Assembly: GCA_963457665.1 (NCBI GenBank)
Contig: OY735209.1
Location: forward strand, 63,754,116 to 63,818,115
Reading direction: 5' to 3'
Source of the DNA: Thysanoteuthis rhombus
Lineage: Eukaryota > Mollusca > Cephalopoda > Oegopsida > Thysanoteuthidae
Length of the DNA stretch: 64,000 nucleotides
Shown: one piece after another, positions 51,091 through 62,705 of the stretch
Layout of the letters: every line of letters begins with the position of its first letter
Numbering within the stretch: the first letter of the stretch is position 1
Notes under the pieces: generated by a model
The model's input: the letters and a program-made list of their open reading frames with translations, nothing else
Databases searched by the model: none
What the model was told of the DNA's origin: nothing
Program-made: the position numbers and the translations under genes

Positions 51091-51180
51091 GAGAAAGAGA
51101 GAGAGAGAGAGGGACAGAGACAGAGGGACAGAAATAGAGACAGAGAGACAGTGAGAGAGAGGGGAGAGAGAGTGTAAGAG

Positions 51181-51230
<50 letters not shown>
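51033..51230. repeat. (GA)n purine tract
   Basis: About 200 bases of GA with GACA, GATA and GGGA variants. The minus-strand Ser-Leu frames of 83-89 codons are artefacts. Confidence 0.97.
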
Positions 51231-51233
<3 letters not shown>

Positions 51234-51659
51234 TTGGCCAAATGATCTCTCAATCATTTCCGACTAAAATGGTTTCTTTTCCCTCATTCGGTGTGCATAC
51301 CCACATTTCACAGCCATTTTCCAATGGATGATGGAGAGAGTTCTATGATTTTGTAACCGAGATTACAATGTAGGAGTACTTTCATAAAATGTATCGTTGG
51401 TCTAATGCAGGAACTTCCATTTAGTCTGATGTTGATGACTGTGCCCCTTCTACTGATTCACTGTACTAAGACTAGGATGCATCATATCAGAAAAAGAAAT
51501 GTTTTCACCAACAATTAGTTTGAAGAGCTATTATCTTATCTTCATATGAGCTTTTTCCATGAGCTGATCTTCCGCAAATATATTGATAGAATAGCTTTTA
51601 CATCAATTTCTATTCTTTTGATCAATTGTACCCTGGTTTTCCTAGTACCTATTTTTGAT
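51231..51659. other. unassigned spacer
   Basis: No gene or repeat was recognised between the GA tract and the CA/TA microsatellite. Confidence 0.5.
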
Positions 51660-51814
<155 letters not shown>

Positions 51815-54044
51815 AAAGGAACCATGAAAAAACAAAGCAATGGTTTTTAGTTAGGGTTTTGGGGGGTATAGTATTTAGTGATAAACGTTAACCGGTTGTG
51901 AACGTGTTTTCGAAAAGCAAATGTAATTCAGGACTTACTGTCCCCTGGACAGTAAATAGGGCTAAGGCCGTTCATTCGTACATTAATCTTGATTTATGTT
52001 CAAATTCCATGAATGTCATAAGATTCCAGTCTTTGATTAGTGTTTCGAGAAATAAGGGGAGGTAATTATGGAACCCCCTTCAATGAATGAGAAAGAAATA
52101 TCAATGTGTGTGAATCCCCTGTTAGTAACTTCGTTAATTTTTGAGGTTGATGTTGTTTTCCAATTGATGAGGAATTTCTGAGGCTATCGCCAATGCTGGT
52201 GTCTGGCTTTGAGATGTGGGTATCCTGCTGTATTCCTTTAAATACTTTAGGGTTCAATGGGTTGTGAGTGTTGGCAAATGGTATAATGGTTGTTCTTTGA
52301 AATTAAGAACTTACTACTTGCAATTGCTGTTTAATTTTGATTCTTTTTCCAATTCTCATTAAGAAGAAGGGATACTTTGGTTCAAGAAGTAGTTTTTCAA
52401 GCTCTAAGATTTAAACTACTCTTGCTGTCTATTATCGTTTCTAAGTGTCAGGCGTAGGAAAATGGTTTACTGAACCCCCTTTTATGGTGGCATATAGAGT
52501 ATAGTGAGCCCTCGCATTCATACTGATGCATATTACAACACACACTGAAACTTGACCACAGCTGCCAACACACTCTGTCATACACATTAATTCTACCGCT
52601 TCTCCTACAACACTCCATTACCCTCCAACCCTCACATGCACACTGACCTCTGTACCCCAAGATACCATAGCTTGACCACAGTTGCAAACACAAGCCCTCA
52701 CACATATTGAAAATTACTTTCCCCCTAGCCTCTCTCCGTACAGCTTCAACTCACTTTTCTGTCTGAAAACACACACCCAAAACAGAAATTTTATGCTGCT
52801 CATAGAATTTTGACTCAAATTAGGAATAATAAACAAATGACCCAAAATTACCCCTTCTGCCGGATAGTCGACGGTTACGATTATTAAAAATTACTATATA
52901 TTCAAACCATAGGTGAAAATTATGGCTATCACTTTTCCATTCTTTTCTTTACTAAACATATATTATTGCTAAAATGGTCAATGTAAGCATAAGAATAGAA
53001 TAAATGAATAATGTATGTTAAATGAAATAAATTTGTATTAATGTTAGGGGAATTACGTAACGAAAAGAGATGGATTCAATCTTTGTCAGTGTTAAAGATC
53101 ATTGTATCGATTGGAACAAGAGAAAAGGGAAAACATTCGGTTCAAGTTCGTCCGTCTTACTGATAAATAGTTGGACAGGTCGGGAGATTGGAAAAAAATG
53201 CCAAGTAAAAGACTGTCCAAGTGTTATAATAAAATAGCTCATTTACGTGTTACTACTGACTAAAAAGTTGATTAGTTTCATTTTAACCATTTTCGAAAGG
53301 CTTTTTCATTCAATCATATAAAGAGAAAAAAACTAATGTAAGCGAGATTATACAACGAGATGAATTTAACTGTGAGGTTAGTGGAGAAATATTGAATTCT
53401 TTAGTTGGATATGTCAGTAAAAAAACAAATTGAAGAAGTCTTTCTATGTATTCAGTATTCTTGAAGATGATATCATAAGCTGGTTTGTATGCAGTCTGAG
53501 ATTTGAACTAACACAGCGGATCTAATATTCATATGGGTGAACACTCAATAAAATGTCACAAACAGCGAGTCACGTCTGTTCTCATTCTTATTGATTCTTC
53601 CTCGTTGATTACCGTTTGGGCTATACCTATGAAGGTAAGCCCTGTGTTAAAAAATGATCTCTAGTATAAAAAAAATCCCTCCATAAATGATACATTACGA
53701 TATCCTATATGAAATGGCAAACTGCATGTAGTATGACATAGGCTATGTATTAAAATCATATCTGAAAAGGGGGGATGCGTGATAAACAATGCCGTGTTAA
53801 TATAACTGATTTGTTTTTTTAATCCAAGAAACGGTTACATGACAAACAAATGATTGATGACCCCCAAAATGTATAAACGGTTCAATAACATCAAAACATG
53901 AGTCAAACATACTAAAAAAACACTTGACAAGATTACATGGGTTACATTAGCATATATTGGGGGGGAAAAGCGACTGAATTGACACACAAAATCTTGAGAA
54001 AATTTTTTTGATTTGTTTATTGTTCAAAGCAGGAAAGCCTCCTA

Positions 54045-54046
<2 letters not shown>
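51815..54046. other. unassigned DNA
   Basis: TTAGTTAGGGTTTTGG at 51847-51862 has a telomere-like unit. The stretch 52490-52720 carries related words (GCCCTC(G/A)CA, TTGACCACAG(C/T)TGC(C/A)AACACA at about 52551 and 52671) that look like two or more diverged tandem units of about 120 bp. No gene was recognised. Confidence 0.45.
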
Positions 54047-54123
<77 letters not shown>

Positions 54124-54190
54124 AGTATATATAATGTGTTTGTGTGTAAGAGTGAGTGTGTTTGTGTATGTTTGTACGTGTATGTGTAAT
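54047..54190. repeat. (TA)n tract followed by degenerate (TG)n
   Basis: TA (54047-54120), then TG-rich DNA with T and A interruptions to about 54190. Confidence 0.95.
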
Positions 54191-56066
54191 GGATAGTTGT
54201 CAGTGTGTCCAGAATCATATTCACCTTTTGAAGACACATACAAAACTGGTTGAGGTTTATTAAGGTATATAATATTTTCAATCTATGACTAAAAAGATTG
54301 GCTTTGCTTTTTCCGTGCTTTTCTTGAATTTATTCGACTTTTTTTTGTTGAATATATTTACCTACTTATGTATATAATAATCCCCTAGTACATTCATGCA
54401 CAACCGTAACATAGCTTCAACATCAGCTACCACGTTGAGATTTCTTTAATATCATTCACCATTTATTTTAACTTTTTGGAAAGTCATAAGTCATCGGGGA
54501 CTAAATGAATTCTAGCAGGGTGTCTCCAAGCCCTGAGTGAAGTGATATTTGTCCCAAAATCCCAAGCAAGATATGAAGAAAGATCAGGCTCAGAACAATC
54601 TCAAGTTCACTCTATGAAACTTCATTGCTGATTGAATAACAACACAGGAGAGTCATTGCGCTTTAACTTGCCCTTCTGATATCTTGCAAGTTTCATTGAG
54701 CCTATAGGACTGGTTGTTGAGATATAAGAATGACTTGATACTTTCCGGGCAGATCTCGTGTCGTACAGACACAATATATATTTCAAGAAATAGATGAAAT
54801 CGATGAAATCAATTTTTGCACTGTTTCATAACAATTATTGGGGAGACTGATGTTGGTTTATTCCTTTTTGAAATGGAAGCTTTGCAGAAAAATTTAGAAG
54901 GGTTCATTCTCGTTTTTGAGCGTCAATATGGTGTAATATAAATAACGTGTTAATAATGTAACATTATTCTGGTTGATGCCAAACCAAGCGATACAGGGAC
55001 TAACTTGCCCACAGCCGGAATATTTTGCCCTACATTTCGATCATCTGAAAAAAATTCCAGAGAATGCTCTGCAGTCCAGTTTTTGTATTCTCCTCGCCCC
55101 GGAAAAACAAAACAACAAAGAACATTTGGCTGTTAACAGCGTCAAGATCTTTGTGCTAGTAATAGCAATATTTCGCACACGTTCAGTAGGCCAAGTAGAA
55201 AAATTAAGTAGAATAAAACAGGAAGATTTCTCTGCGTCCATTCTAACTATGATTTGAATTCAAGATTTTATTTTCCCTCTGACTGGGATACATAATCAAA
55301 CATACCTTCTGAATATCAACAAATGAAGGAAAACAAAACATATTGTGCACTAGAAGACTAAAAATAGGAGAAACTTGCCCCATGGCAAAATTGCCATAAA
55401 TATTTATCTAGAATGGGGACGACGGTAACTATAATCACTAGAAAGGTGCACTCCCAAACAATAGATGCGAAACAAAGGTTTGCACACAGTTTTCCATCTC
55501 TGGTTGTCACCATTCACTAGCCCAAAAATCTAATTGGAGCAAACCTTCAACACGTTTACTTTATCGAAATCAGTTTTTAAACACTCACCTCACCGGTCTA
55601 CAACACGTATTTGGCAGTATTCCAATGCACAAGGGCAGGTGATAATGTTACTTCACCATGTGACCAAATTGACTGGAAACCCCTTTGGCATCAGATAAAA
55701 AATCCAGCTACATCAAATTGACAGTCGTACTGAATGTTACTGCCATGCCACAACCTTGGAGCAAGATTGTAATACATAAAACATCCACTGTATAAGAGTT
55801 GTCTCAAATCTTCTGACAGAAGAAGCTGTTGTATACATTTTCAATTTTCAAAGATAGAGGTTACACAAGCAGCTGTTATATACGTTTTCATTTTTTTAAT
55901 ATAGAAGTTTTGTTAACTACATAGGAAAACATACATATGCATTAGACAAGTAAGCAAACATACCCCTACACACTTACATACACACGACTATGAATATACA
56001 TGAACTTTACCAAAATTTATGTTGCTTTAACTTTATTCATTTTTCCCCGAGTACTTCCGACCATTA
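54191..56066. other. unassigned DNA
   Basis: A 94-codon frame at 54973-55257 opens at TTG and overlaps a 66-codon minus frame. No domain was recognised. Nothing else was recognised. Confidence 0.5.
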
Positions 56067-56088
56067 ATTGTCTTTTAAAAGTTAGTAT

Positions 56089-56140
<52 letters not shown>

Positions 56141-56160
56141 ACTAACTTTTAAAAGACAAT
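56067..56160. repeat. perfect 24-bp inverted repeat around a (CA)n(TA)n core
   Basis: The left arm 56067-56090 (ATTGTCTTTTAAAAGTTAGT plus ATCA) is exactly reverse-complementary to the right arm 56137-56160. The 46-bp core is CA repeats then TA repeats, and the TA part is itself self-complementary. Arms contain the palindrome TTTTAAAA. The similarity stops at the arm ends. Confidence 0.95.
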
Positions 56161-56172
56161 ATATATCTATAT

Positions 56173-56230
<58 letters not shown>
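56161..56230. repeat. TATC/TA microsatellite
   Basis: TATATC units merge into (TA)n, adjoining the inverted repeat. Confidence 0.95.
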
Positions 56231-56236
<6 letters not shown>

Positions 56237-56600
56237 CAGTGTTTATAAAGGCGTTGTATTATTTGAAACTCTTTTTGTTACAAGGAAAATGAGTCTGCAC
56301 GGACAGCGTTAATATAAAAAGTGATCAAAGAGGAAAGGGGCTGCTGTTGATAGGGTTGCTGCTTCAATAGCATCACTCTTAACTATTGAGCAAAGCGGCC
56401 CGGCTGAAACGCGAAAGTCGGAATGAACAAGATAATTTTTTGGGAATGACACAGTTCTTTTGATTTCTTGAATGACCATATTTAAAAGCATCAAGCGGCT
56501 GAATTGAAGAAAAATGAGATTGTAAGTTCACGAGACATAAATAGAAAAACTACTTCGAACAAAGGTTTCATATTTAATTTTTGTTAATAACTAATCGATA

Positions 56601-56601
<1 letters not shown>
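56231..56601. other. unassigned spacer
   Basis: A 61-codon minus frame (56309-56494) has no recognisable domain. Confidence 0.5.

Positions 56602-56695
<94 letters not shown>
56602..56695. repeat. (CT)n(TA)n microsatellite
   Basis: CT (56602-56632) leads into TA with one ATCTATA interruption. Confidence 0.97.
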
Positions 56696-56696
<1 letters not shown>

Positions 56697-57438
56697 GTAA
56701 TACTTCCATATGAATATATATTTTTCAGATCTACAAAACGATATTTGTGAACGTTGATTTTTTATCAATACGTTGCATATTTACTCATTTTGGATTTTCT
56801 TTTTGAGTTTTGGGTGCATATGCTATTACCTGGGATCGAAACACAAAATCTTTATTTTGAAAAGATGAAACCACCTTTAGTCACTCAAAATTGCTGATTC
56901 AAAATGATCTGTCTGCGAATAAAAAAAACTGTATTAATCCAAGGATTGTCAAAATGCTGTGCCCTATCGAATGAAAGCGTTCATATATTGTTTGCTTATC
57001 TATTCGTCTATTCACACGATATCTACGATAGTTCTGGGTGACCATCGATTAAAATTTTCTGAATTGTTGCCATGAGCAACGAAAGAAATGATTAAATTTC
57101 GGCTGCTTCTTTGAACTGGTTTTTAACTCATTAATAAACAGTCATTAAGAAGGTTGAATTTCGAGTGACCAACTCCATATTTGCACAGTTTAGTTAATGG
57201 CTGTTGTTTTTTTCCTATATCATTTAGTTTTCATTTAGTGTACAACGTTTAATGAACTGTGCACGATTGTGTTCGTTCTTTTTATAGAATGGTTCTTGAA
57301 ATACAGGTTTCCCTTAATTAACGTTGTTCTGTTTAGCGCAAGTTCCGATCAATGTGGTTGAAGTAATTGTGTCCATTACTTCATGAACGTGGTGAAAATC
57401 TTTCTTCTATTGTCAACTAAATCATCCAGTACAATGCG
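56696..57438. other. unassigned DNA
   Basis: No gene or repeat was recognised. Confidence 0.5.
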
Positions 57439-57442
57439 TCAT

Positions 57443-57473
<31 letters not shown>

Positions 57474-57605
57474 AGCAACCTTTTAGTTTCCGTCGTTGGA
57501 CATAAAACTTCATAAATACTTAATTTGTCTTGTCTGTCATACAATTTTATTGTTTGTTTTTTTCCAGCCACTGTTCTGCTTATGATACTTTGGGATCCAC
57601 ACTAT
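57439..57605 (-). mobile_element. RTE-type LINE 3' end with expanded trinucleotide tail
   Basis: On the minus strand, CATAGTGTGGATCCCAAAGT (57605-57586) matches the ATGGATCCCCAGAGATC region of other copies. ATTAAGTATTTATGAAG matches the AATTCAGAAAGTACTGG region with deletions, and TATGTCCAACGACGG (57503-57489) matches the tail. The tail then continues into (TGC)n and (TGA)n at 57478-57439, where other copies carry only GATGATGATGA. This is an internally deleted 3' end. Confidence 0.7.
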
Positions 57606-60600
57606 GATTTGTGATATCTAGCGATTTGTTGACATTATTCCAAACCATTGCCATTTCAATTTTTTCTATGATTTCTATAAGATATATGACTTTTTCTAAC
57701 ATAATATGTTGTCTCCTGATCCCTGATCTTCATTTTTTATGCAATCGTCATTTTTGTTTCAGACGTTTCAACGGATATTGGCTACAAAACTTAACTGGAA
57801 ACAAATAGTTTTATCAAAGAGACAAATATACTCAAATGCTGTCAAAAATGTATATAGAACGTCGTAGGTTTTTTAAGATATTGTTCTATCCTTTGATTTT
57901 TATAGGGTTATTCTAAATTCATTTCTTTCGGAATATTATTTATGTTATATCTGCGTAGTTCATAATCTATCATTGATCGATTTTCACCACTCTTTCTTGT
58001 ATTTATTCAACAAGGTCATGACATACGCTGTGATATCTGAAGACCGATTGATTGAGTGATCAAAGGAAATCTGTACATATTCGTATGTTTTCTTTTAGGT
58101 TTTACCATATTTAAGGGGGATCACTCGGCAAAGATAAATGGAATAGGCAGGGCTTTACTTTGATAAGAATTATGATCACTTGGGAGGAGCATGCGTCCAC
58201 TTCTTCGCTTAGCTATGGATAAATAGGAATGTGGCTTGAAACCTTTTAATCCTTTGAAGCAGTTCATTTTGGAGTATCAGACTAGCACCCAGGAACCGTA
58301 AAGAAAAAAACCCAACAAACAATTGCTACAAATAATGGATGGATTTCCATAGATCGTTTCATGAATAGAGTTATACTTGTAGCCTAATATTTCACATGAT
58401 CCTGAAAAAAACAGTGAATAATTGTATTTGAGTTGAATAAGCATTTTTAGCGAAAATATGAATCAATATCTGCTGCGTTTGAACCTATGGATTGAGCAGT
58501 GATTGTGGTGAAATAATTTTCCTTGGTGAATGTGACCTACCAGTATGGTTTGGAGCGAAAATCTACGATTAAAAAACGTTCTCACAAAGAGATAAGTTTT
58601 GCAAGTAAATTGAACCTCTTCAATGATAAAACTATATTGGGGGGAGATTTGAAGAAAAGATTCCCCCAAACCGCTGAGGATGCTACATGGTCAAAATCTA
58701 GAGCCCAGATAAATAGATACACGCGAATGTCATGAATAATCTAAACCTTAGAGTACTGGATGGGCGGTTCCGGTGCAGTTGTTGATTAATGAACTGTTCG
58801 AACTTAATCCAGCCGTAATTTTCATTTGGTATAGTATGTGTTTGCATATGTGAGTCTTTGTGTGTGAGTGTTTGTGCATGTGTGTATATTTGCACAAGTT
58901 ATTGATTTGTGTGTGCTTACATGTGTGTGTATGTATGTACGTGTATTTGCGTGTCAAAGTCTGCGTGCAAGTGAGAGTGTGTATGTGAATATATCTCATT
59001 ATCAGCAGGTGAATAAGGAAAGTGAAGAAAGATTAACGGGAATGCATGTGTCCATCATTGGCTCGGCTGAATTGCAATGATGAACGTGGCTTACTTTTAG
59101 AAGTCTACCAGTAATCAATTTTGAATTCTAAAAAAATGTCTATTATAAAATTCTAGAACATTTGAATCTATGTGTACAGATTCCATCAGATTTCGTCTTC
59201 ATGTTGGAAAAAAATGCATAGTGATTTCTAAGCAAAGCCCCTGAGAAAATTACCATGAGGTTGTACTTGTGTATCTGCGCCCCCAAAACACACACTACCT
59301 GAATGCACTTTCAGCCACAATGATTTTATTGGCTTTAACCTTCTTAGCATGCAATACTATACATGCGCGCTGGTACACGATAGAGTCAACCTACCTTAGT
59401 ATTGACATTGACTTGAAAGGCGCGATACTCAGCGCTCAGAAAGTCTTGACTCCTCTTGCCAGCCTTGGTATGTCACTACGGCTACACCAATTCCCATTCA
59501 ACCAACTCTTGAGACAACCTGTACTTTTTTGTTTCAGTTGTATGAAGCGATGGACAGTAAACGTTTTTATACAATATAAGGAACGTGATTCCGATTGTAA
59601 GTAGTTAATTTTCACAGCGTATCTCATTCGGTGTCAGAAACGGACAACTGATAGCAAAAACAATAAGAGAATAAATAAAAGAAAACAAATTTTAATTGGA
59701 TATCAACATCTGCCGATAAAAATATCTCACCCAAAGCCAGTTTTTAATCAAATCTCTAATTTCTATTATCGGAACCTCATCTCCAACATTGTGCCAAAAA
59801 GGCTCCAACAGCCCGTTGCTTTTTTTCCAGACACTATGATATCTTCACGTTTTTGTGCATCTATATCATACAGTACACCTAAGATACAAAACAATTATAG
59901 CAATTGATTGGTACTCAGAAAACTCAGCATTGTATTAAGCAAATCAATAGAAAGATACAAATGTTTATACTTTGTACGTATAATTTTTCTGTACTGCACG
60001 TAAATCTTTATTGGATAAGCTTACAGCTTCATTTTAATTTCTTGGAACAGACAATACAGATCTTTATTTTGAAGCCATGTCAATGTTCTTTTTCTTAAAC
60101 CTTTTTCTCGCTTAAATTCAGCGTATTTTCCCCAAGAAGAAAATTTGCTGGTTTACCATAAAAATTACATCACGTCACCATGTTTTTCAAACAAGACTTA
60201 CCAACTCATTATTCTAAAATGCTGGAGGGTTTTTTTTTTAAATTATTGAAAAAATGGAATTACGAAACGATTTTCTTTCTTACTCTCAGATATCTACTAA
60301 ACTTGACTAATTAAAAACGGGGCCAGATGATGCATCAACCATAGTTGGTGAGAAAACTAACTTCAATTCATATAACAGTGACTAAACTTCCTCTCAGAAA
60401 TCCATAACGAGCACTGTTTAAAAATTACCCGTAAATCTTTGATTTTTCATGGTTGCATGACCTTGACGTAACCTGGCAACAAATCAGAGAAGGCCCTGTT
60501 ACCTGAACAGGCTCTCTCCCATGGGGTTATTCAGTTTGGGGAGATTGGATATTTCTGACTCAACAAACTATCGAAGCATCTACTGTACTATTTGGTCGAA

Positions 60601-60914
60601 AGAAATAACCAATTATTTTTTCCGAAACACTTTCATACGTGAATGCTCATCTTCTTCCTGATTGCAATCAGATGTGATATAAGAACTACTTCGTGAGGAA
60701 CAAAGGTTGGATTGTGTTTTGCAAAATCTATGCATACTACTGTGCTGCGTATCTGCTTAAGCCTGAAACATCCGTTCGGCGCTTCTGCATCTTTAAAAAT
60801 GAACCAAATTATTTTTCCTCATTTTCATGGTTCCAAATAAATTGATGAACAAAATGTTCCCTCGTGCATTTAACAGAAAAACACAAATATCAACAATTAC
60901 AGTACAGTAAAAAT

Positions 60915-60916
<2 letters not shown>
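57606..60916. other. unassigned DNA
   Basis: No gene was recognised. Degenerate TG-rich DNA lies at 58836-58990. A 70-codon plus frame at 58523-58735 and a 111-codon plus frame at 59269-59604 (opening at GTG) have no recognisable domain. A short hairpin CCTGTT/AACAGG sits near 60495. Confidence 0.45.
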
Positions 60917-60967
<51 letters not shown>

Positions 60968-61153
60968 TATATATATATAAAGAAGGAGAGAGTGAGTGAA
61001 AGAGAGAGACAGAGAGAGAGAGAGAGAGACAGAGAAAGAAAGAGAGAGAAATGAACCGACGTTTCAACAAATAGATGAATGTTAACAAACTGAAATGGAT
61101 AAATAGATAGAAAAAAAAAACGGAATGATATATATATATATATTTTTTTAATT

Positions 61154-61194
<41 letters not shown>

Positions 61195-61215
61195 TTGTGT
61201 GTGTGTGTATGTGTA
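60917..61215. repeat. microsatellite cluster TA/CA/GA and TA/TG
   Basis: TA (60917-60957), CA, TA (to 60980) and a GA-rich tract (60983-61050), then about 75 bp of ordinary DNA and TA with TG (61128-61215). The minus frame of 113 codons across it is an artefact. Confidence 0.93.
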
Positions 61216-61788
61216 TAAACAAACTTGCGAGAAAACATAGGCCAATATAAATATATATATCACTGGCTGATGTGCCATGTAAAACTCTTACAGGCTGCAT
61301 CGATGCAGCTAGAGGGCTGAAAATACACACATTTTGTCTACACCCTTAAAAAGATTTTAAGAAGGAGTAAAATTTGCAATCCAGTTCTATGCTGAAATGA
61401 TCTAGTTTGTGTTGGCTTTTTTTAAAAATTGGTTTTCTTCACTGATCACTTTCCAATAAAATGCAATAGAAGTAGCTCATTCATTGATCACTCTTTTTTT
61501 GCAATTTTCAATTGATCACTCCCAACGGGCCAACGGGCATGATTCCAAGGTTTTTATTCAGTGACTAACCACACCTGTTCATACGGAATATGAATGGAAA
61601 CATCAATCATGAGTCAATTCATTGCAATCAATAGGAGAATAGTTTAGCTATAATAACTGTTGGAATTGGAGATGAAGGGTCGAGTCAGTTCAAACTCCAG
61701 CTGTAACGGTCCGTATCATTTTGTTGTAATGCCCCACAAAATCCTTCATTCCCCTTATTGAGTAAAAAAGAGCACAGGTTTGGGTGGA
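61216..61788. other. unassigned DNA
   Basis: The word TTGATCACTC recurs (61483-61492 and 61513-61522) in an otherwise unrecognised stretch. Confidence 0.45.
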
Positions 61789-61912
61789 TGACGTCACTAG
61801 GAGTGCACGTTGCTACTAAGACTATCGACATGTTGTTGACCGACTGAATATTAGTTTGATATTTCGAGCCATAATGGCGACGGCTGAAACCGTAGCAATA
61901 TCAGTATATTGA
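61789..61912 (+). promoter_or_regulatory. possible promoter-like patch: CRE palindrome upstream of a Kozak-like ATG
   Basis: A perfect TGACGTCA (61789-61796), the cAMP response element consensus, lies 77 bp before ATGGCGACGGCTG (61874), a CpG-bearing start in good context (ATAATGG). The frame MATAETVAISVY stops at 61912, but a GT (61904, in TCAGTATAT) could be a splice donor. No TATA box or downstream exon was seen, so this is a weak candidate. Confidence 0.2.
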
Positions 61913-62404
61913 TTAAGTTTAGCTCAGTTGAGGGAAAAACTGAAGGCAGTACAGAGAACCTTGTCATTACATTTTCATCATAATATATAAATTGAAAACC
62001 TTCGCTTAACAAACCTCGATATAACATATTTCGGCCTTAACGAACTCGTGGATCAATCTGAACTTATTTTATCGAACGATAAAAACTAAAACCATAACAG
62101 ATCACACTCTGGTGTGATAAGTTGCTGTTGAAGTATCCTTGGATACTTGTTCGTGTCAGAACGCTTTTTGTGCTGTACTTAGCATGTTCTGTTTCTTGAA
62201 TTGCATTTTTTGCATTGGCAGTACGTCTATGTTTACATGCAAACGCCAGCAGAATGTAATGTCTCCGAAGACGGGGCTTAAAGTTATTAAGGAATAGACT
62301 GAGCTCATGCAAAAAAACTAGTCTAAAGAAAAATAACGATTCTCGGCTTTCTGAAGGCGAGGGACAAGATCAACAGGGGGGAAGGTGAAGGAGACGGATC
62401 TAGG
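61913..62404. other. unassigned DNA
   Basis: An 82-codon minus frame (62064-62312) has no recognisable domain. Confidence 0.45.
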
Positions 62405-62705
62405 CGAGTAATTATTTAGGGAAAACATCATCTTCTTGGCTGAGAAACATCACGATCTCCAAGTAATGCTAGACGAACTAAATGAAGCAAGCAAGAGAGT
62501 CGGCCTCAACATGAACTCCAGCAAAACAAATTCCATTTGAATGACAGATACACAATGATCGAAATCGAAAACCGCTGGAATGGAGAAAGTACACCACTAC
62601 ATCCAGCAAGGACAGCAAGTCTCCATGAAATCATCAAAAGAAGAAAAAAAAGCAAAGGACTCTCATCGGCAAGCTTTCGTTATAAAAGCAGATTGCTGAC
62701 AGAGA
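62405..62705 (+). mobile_element. RTE-type LINE RT fragment
   Basis: The plus strand reads FRENIIFLAEKHHDLQVMLD (62416-62475; FADDI block decayed to FRENI), ELNEASKRVGLNMNSSKTNS, then shifted frames with HHYIQQGQQVSMKSSKEE (about 62597-62650). This is the RT palm to YLGQ segment only. Both ends are missing. Confidence 0.82.
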
